Part shown: positions 58,764-64,000 of the stretch, one piece after another
Layout: the number at the start of each line of letters is the position of its first letter
How positions within the stretch are numbered: position 1 is the stretch's first letter
From: Rhizomys pruinosus
Lineage: Eukaryota; Chordata; Mammalia; Rodentia; Spalacidae
Assembly (NCBI GenBank): GCA_009823505.1
Contig: VZQC01010577.1
Span: forward strand, 1,400,088 to 1,464,087
DNA: 64,000 nt
Direction of reading: 5' to 3'
Translations under genes and position numbers: made by a program
The notes under the pieces: generated by a model
Databases searched by the model: none
What the model was told of the DNA's origin: nothing
The model's input: only the letters and a program-made list of their open reading frames with translations

Positions 58764-60373
58764 AACTGGAAAATGATTGAATACGGAATTAGCATTTATT
58801 CTATTAAAGAGGAATATTCAGGACAGAGACATCTGTGGCAGCCAGAAGAGAAGATATTTGGAGGAGGAGTCCAATATGATCACATAGGATCTTCAAGTCA
58901 ACTGTGTGATGTCAATGTTTGGAGGCTACTAAAGCTTTTAAATCAGTGTAGTTATTCAGGGACAAGCTCAGTGACAGGCCATCCTATATACACATGAGCA
59001 ACATTAAACAGCTTCTGAACATAGTAGGCTTGTGCAATTATATATAATTGTCATGTGTACATAACTGTGGGAATGACTTTTACAATATGAACATGCTGTG
59101 GACAGATGACTTTTATGTAATCTTGCCACCAAAAAATTAATCTTGTTTTAGTTTGTTTATAGCATAGAAAAGTTCACTGAGCCCTTTGCTCTTCTTGTGA
59201 CTTGTGGGTGCAGCCTAAATCCTTATGACCCTTCTTTCCTTTGAGTCTATGAATGCGTCTGTGGAATTGGTACCTGTTAAGAGAGTACTGCAAACAGAAT
59301 GGAAACAAGGTTTGAAGATTATCCCACTGAGTTGACTAGTAACAGATTGGATTAAATTGATAATGTCTGCTTGAGGTTGTATGTGTGCATGCTATCTATG
59401 AGGGGACAGAAGCAATGAATCCTTCTGATGAGGGTACATTTTACTTCCTCATTTCATGCTGTATAGATTGTTTCCATAAATAGTAAGTCCTTGTCCAAGA
59501 ACACAGTCCCAGAGAAATCTGAAGGAACGATTCTTCACAGCAGTTTTGGTCCCTCTGGCTAAAATGGATGCCAAGAATCAGGCTGTGTTCATTTAAACAC
59601 CTCTGTAATGTGGCATTGTGTAGTAACTGATACACATAACTAATCAAAATACCAAGAATAAGAGACTAGGTTCTTATCCCTAAAATGAACAACTATATCA
59701 TCACACCCCACCTCACTCCAGGAGGGTCAAAGATCATTGAAGAAGACAAACAGAAAGAAGGTAGGAGGTGGCTGTGGGGAAGTGTGCTGTGAAATGTGTC
59801 TTCTGAATATGATATGGCTGCGTGGTTCTGAAGTCAACGCAGCTCCAAAGAAGACCTGGCCAAGATGAAACCAGCAAAAATCCTGGTGGAGGTGGTAGAT
59901 GAGATCTGTAGACTCCATTCCATACTATGAAGATACTGAAAATGGATCATGGCTCCTGGGAGCCTCATCCTTTATTGAGGATATGCCCACAGGCATATCA
60001 CAATGAATGGCTCCACACCCCTTCACATATGGACAGCACTAGTTGTACTAAGTGGATTATCGAAAAAAATGGGGAAAGTTATGTTGGAGATATACAGAAG
60101 ACATAAAGAGAGTCACAGTGTCAAAGGGGAGGCAAAACTCATATTTTATTGGATACCTGTACTAAAACCTACAAAATTATAAAAGATATTTATTACATAA
60201 TTATTGAGTTATAAAATAAAATGTATTAAAAGTGTTTAATAGTTGAAATCATTTGGAGATTTAAATATGTGTATATATCAGTTAGAAATTACCATACAGG
60301 AAGAAAAATCTGTGTAAGCTGCAAATACACTTATTTCCCATCACTAGAATCTAGTGCTTTATGCCTTCTGCAC
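58764..60373. other. Intergenic, unclassified
   Basis: No gene recognised. 59690-60010 is GC-richer and may be a decayed repeat of unknown family. Confidence 0.45.
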
Positions 60374-60610
60374 CTATGACACAGTTTTTTTAATATGTGT
60401 ATGAATGTACTGTCTGCATGCAGGTCTGTGCACCAATGTCATGCAATGACGCAGAGGTCAGAATAGGGCATTGGATTCCCTTGGAACTAGAGTCAAAGAT
60501 GGTTCTCAGCCACCATGTAGGTGCTGGGGATCGAATCCAGGTCCTCTGCAAGAGCAGTTGGCACTCTTAAATGCTAGGCCATCTCTCCAGCCCCTATGAC
60601 ACAGTTTTTT
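60374..60610 (-). mobile_element. B2 SINE, without 17-bp duplication
   Basis: CTATGACACAGTTTTTT on both sides (60374-60390, 60594-60610). GGAACTAGAGTCAAAGATGG is the single middle. Confidence 0.95.
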
Positions 60611-60611
60611 G

Positions 60612-61035
60612 ATTTTTATTTTTTAATACTGAAATTCTGCCCGTTCCATATGATATATTTTGATCATATGTAGATCCCTTGCCTTATCTGCACCCCCTTA
60701 TTACTCCCCAATCAATTTAATGAACTCTAATATATGTATATTAGAGTGCACAAAGTCAAATTTGTGTCCCCAAATGCCTTTTAGTGTGGATTCATCCACT
60801 GGGGCCTGGTCAACCTACCAAGAGTTTCACCCTTAAACTAGATTGACTCTTCCTCTGTAGCAGCAAATGGTTGCTAATAATCCTTTGGATGGGTTTGGGG
60901 TTTCTTACCCACTTCTCCATGTCCATGCTGGCTCAAAAACTCTGTTCCTTATTACCCTGTACCACCTCTGGCTCCTAAAACCTTTCCACTCTCCCTTTCT
61001 CAACGATTCATGAACTTCTGAAGCTAGAAATTTGA
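60612..61035 (-). mobile_element. L1 3' UTR, antisense
   Basis: CCCCAAATGCCTTTTAGTGT, GGGGCCTGGTCAACCTACCA, TCCATGTCCATGCTGGCTC and CTCCTAAAACCTTTCCACTC, in L1 reversed order. Confidence 0.8.
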
Positions 61036-61045
61036 TACAATATAA

Positions 61046-61217
61046 CATGCATTTTTTTGGTATTTTTTAGACAGGCTCTCCTTTTTAGTCCCAGCTGGCC
61101 TGGAGCTCACTCTGTAGACCAGGTTGGCCTTGAACTCACAGGGATTCACCTACATTTACCTCCCGAGTTCTGGGATTAAAGGCGTGCACCATGATGCCCA
61201 ACAACATGCATTTTTAA
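61046..61217 (-). mobile_element. B1 SINE with target duplications
   Basis: Body about 61057-61201. AACATGCATTTTT on both sides. Confidence 0.94.
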
Positions 61218-61545
61218 AAGATAAAGTGAAAATAAATTTCACAATATATGTGGTCAATAAAATTCAGGGAGGTCAATGAATCACTATGTTGAAAATTAAT
61301 CTGTTATAGAGCCTGTGTACTATGGGTAATTTTTTATACACAATAAGACAATATTTGATTTACAGTGGTGTCGGATTTAGCATGTAGTAATTATATTAAT
61401 TTAATTATTTAAATTAATATAATTACTACAAAAATTTAATTAAATAAATATATTGATATACATCAAAATATTCAAATGTAGGCAAAGGCATAGAAGAATA
61501 TTTCGGTTTAGTAATTTAGTGAAAATTATATCATTCTGTTACTTG
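61218..61545. other. Intergenic, nothing recognised
   Basis: AT-rich. A short palindrome of ATTATATTAATTTAATTA type lies near 61390-61440. Confidence 0.5.
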
Positions 61546-61821
61546 AAAACTTGTGTTTTGGGGCTGGAGAGATAGCCTAGCGGTTAAGAGCGCCGACTGC
61601 TCTTGCAGAGGACCCGGGTTCGATCCCCAGCACCCACATGGCGGCCGAGAACCGTCTGAAACTCCAATTCCAGGAGAACTCCAGTTCCAGGGGAATCTGA
61701 CACCCTCTTCTGACCTCCGCGGCATTGCACGACACGGGTGCACAAACCTACATGCAGACAGTACATTCATACACATACGGAAAAAAAAAAAAAAAAATTA
61801 AAAAAAAAAAACTTGTGTTTT
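61546..61821 (+). mobile_element. B2 SINE, youngest looking, 17-bp-duplication subfamily
   Basis: Perfect AAAACTTGTGTTTTG at 61546-61560 and 61807-61821. Intact A box (TAGCCTAGCGG) and B box (GGTTCGATCCC), A tail. Duplicated units AACTCCAATTCCAGGAG 61660-61676 and AACTCCAGTTCCAGGGG 61677-61693. Confidence 0.97.
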
Positions 61822-62109
61822 GAATAGCTTTCAAATTTGTCTACCATTTACAAATAAGAAGTGAAAAACTAACTGGCAACCATAGGCAGGACCCTAGAAG
61901 TGTTCTGTGTCTCCAGTATTTAGCGGTTTGTGACCTTGTGACAGCTACATATAGTGATACAATTATAATGCAATATGAAATGTATAACAGAGACACAGTG
62001 CGAAAAATGAGTTGTTCTGAGAAAACAGTAACTTTATCCGTAGTATTGAAGATTGTACACATGACCTTGCACATATGGCAAGTGTTCTACCACTGAATTG
62101 TAGCCAAGG

Positions 62110-62255
<146 letters not shown>

Positions 62256-62849
62256 AGTGGAAATCAGGTAAAAGAAAAAGTGTGTGAATATTTTCCCATG
62301 GAGTTAATTTTAGAGCTTAGATTTGAATGAGAAGGTGGCAGACATTAGACAGCATTTCAGAGATACAGTCAGGACAAAGGCATACAACACAGCCATGGCC
62401 AATGAAGGACATGAAGTTTTGTGGCAAGTTGGGAGGGAAGTATCAAGAGATGAAGCTTCAAGGAAATAAGTGGTTAAACAGTATCTTATACAGCATAAAA
62501 TTTTCTATACTAGAGATAGCAGTCAAAATGCTTTATATTGAAGTGTTGTTAGAAATAACATTTTCAAAATGTCCTTTAAAATTTTGAATTAGAGGCTTGA
62601 GTTGGTGGAAGGCCCCATGGTTTGGAAAAGAATTTGTGGGAACATTAAAAAAAAAGAAAAAAGTTCAAGAAAGAAATATATCACATTATACAGTCTACAT
62701 GTATCAGCCTAAAGGAACTAAGAAAATTTAAAATTTAAGTACTTTATTTACTCTTCCTTGAGTTGTTTAAATTTTTTAGTGTTACAGAAATGGGAATCTT
62801 CTTTGAGGGATAAGAGAAGTTTGGTTATGATATTTTATTTATTTGCTTG
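62256..62849. other. Intergenic, nothing recognised
   Basis: No gene or clear repeat. Confidence 0.5.
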
Positions 62850-63093
62850 TTTGTTTATTTATTTACTTACTTTTTATTTATTTGAATGTATTGTCTGCAT
62901 GTAGGTCTGTGCACTCGTGTTGTGCAATGCCGCAGAGGTCAGAAGAGGGTGTCGGATTCCCCTGGAACTGGAGTTCTCCTGGAATTGGAGCTGCAGACAG
63001 TTCTCAGCCACCACGTGGGTGCTGGGCATCGAACCCGGGTCCTCTTCAAGAGCAGTCGGCGCTCTTAACCTCTAGGCCATCTCTCCAGTCCCT
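62850..63093 (-). mobile_element. B2 SINE, young, 17-bp-duplication subfamily
   Basis: Antisense body with GGAACTGGAGTTCTCCTGG then GGAATTGGAGCTGCAG. Flanks TATGATATTTTA / TTTTGATATTTTA. Confidence 0.94.
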
Positions 63094-64000
63094 AGTTTTG
63101 ATATTTTAAGTAATTCACCAATTCACACATAAATGTATATGTCAAAAAATTGTTCAATGACACTTGCAAGGATGTTTTATTGAGCACAACAGGTTTAAGG
63201 ACAATGGAGCAGCATAAGGCAAAATGGGGGGAAATGTCTGTTCAACAATGAACACTGAATGAAGTAGTGAGTCTTTATCCCCTAGAACCGAACGATTGAT
63301 GTCAGTGGATGCAAAATGACTGCAAAGAAACATTATCTTTTTATCTATCTTTATCTGTCTATTTAAACAATACAACATTTATCCTACTACTACAAACAGA
63401 ATGAGTATGTAAGATTGGTTTATAATTTATAAAGGGATAATATCTAATATGTGTTTAATTATCCTAGAATAAATTATATATATGGAGAAAGAGTAGTAAC
63501 AAAGGGAAGGAACAGTATATATAGGCAAACTATTTACAAAACTTAAACCTTCCTTTTCTTATCTGAAATGTGGGGACATTTATGCTACATCATGTTGCTC
63601 CTATGAAGATTAACTGCATGATGTATAAACACATTTTTGGGACCTTGCCTAGGGCAACGCAATCACCATTACAATTATTAATATTGTCAAACAATTCATA
63701 ATGCCTAGAGCATCGATGATTTGAGGTTTTAGGGTAGTTTAACATCCTACATGGGATTACACATCAAAATATATTTTGCTGTCAGTAGTATTTTCACTTT
63801 GTAAAGCACTCCTAGAGTTTATGACTTTCCCAGGGGTGCACTGTTGAACAGCGGAAGACCGTTGGCACAGACTGAGATCCAAGTTGAAATTTTCTCACTG
63901 AAATCTCTTGTCTCCCAGAGGAAGGTGCTTCAAGGCAAAGGAAAGAGCCATCCACTGGGAGTCCTAATTATCTCAACATACCCAAACTTACTTCATTAAT
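63094..64000. other. Intergenic, nothing recognised
   Basis: AT-rich to the window end; a 74-residue frame has no recognised similarity. Confidence 0.5.

Noticed and set aside
61561..61640. tRNA-like A and B boxes (here and in other B2 copies)
   Set aside because: They belong to the tRNA-derived B2 SINE head, not a folding tRNA gene; there is no acceptor stem match.

Overview
This is nuclear DNA from a muroid rodent. The evidence is four single-exon olfactory receptor (OR) reading frames lying in AT-rich DNA full of rodent repeats: B1, B2, B4-type and composite SINEs, LINE-1 3' ends, MT/ORR1-like MaLR LTRs and several other LTR candidates. The youngest B2 copies carry an internal 17-bp duplication, and the youngest L1 tails do not look like the mouse or rat tails I remember. 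That makes a non-Mus, non-Rattus muroid likely, but I cannot name the species.

Layout: (1) 0-6.7 kb is repeats only. (2) 6.7-7.7 kb holds OR gene A (+), intact, 314 residues. (3) 7.7-22.7 kb is repeats, including a 5'-inverted L1 at 12.4-13.4 kb and an antisense L1 end at 20.6-21.3 kb. (4) 22.8-23.7 kb holds OR gene B (+), intact, 313 residues from its first ATG. (5) 23.7-35.4 kb is repeats, including a 2-kb L1-tailed insertion at 26.6-28.6 kb with perfect 20-bp target duplications. (6) 35.4-36.3 kb holds OR gene C (+), about 94% identical to B in protein but short at the C terminus. (7) 36.3-48.0 kb is repeats, including an L1 ORF2 remnant and a 38/39-bp minisatellite. (8) 48.05-49.01 kb holds OR gene D (-), intact, 319 residues, which reads like the OR5R1 orthologue. 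(9) 49-64 kb is repeats only.

Genes A, B and C are a tandem family on the + strand made by local duplication. A and B share roughly 68% of residues by hand count, and the similarity extends into the 5' flank. D faces them in tail-to-tail orientation. All four encode seven-transmembrane odorant receptors expected to act in olfactory neuron cilia through the Golf/adenylyl cyclase pathway. This matches a class II OR cluster such as the one syntenic with human 11q12 (OR8/OR5 genes).

I found no new multi-gene system. The most interesting signals are: the pattern of divergence between genes B and C (no amino-acid change over 115 central codons despite seven silent changes, with replacements crowded at both ends), the decaying tail of C, a twin-primed L1 with seamless breakpoints, a long non-coding L1-tailed element, a B2-B1 chimeric SINE inserted as one unit, and an apparently lineage-specific B2 subfamily.
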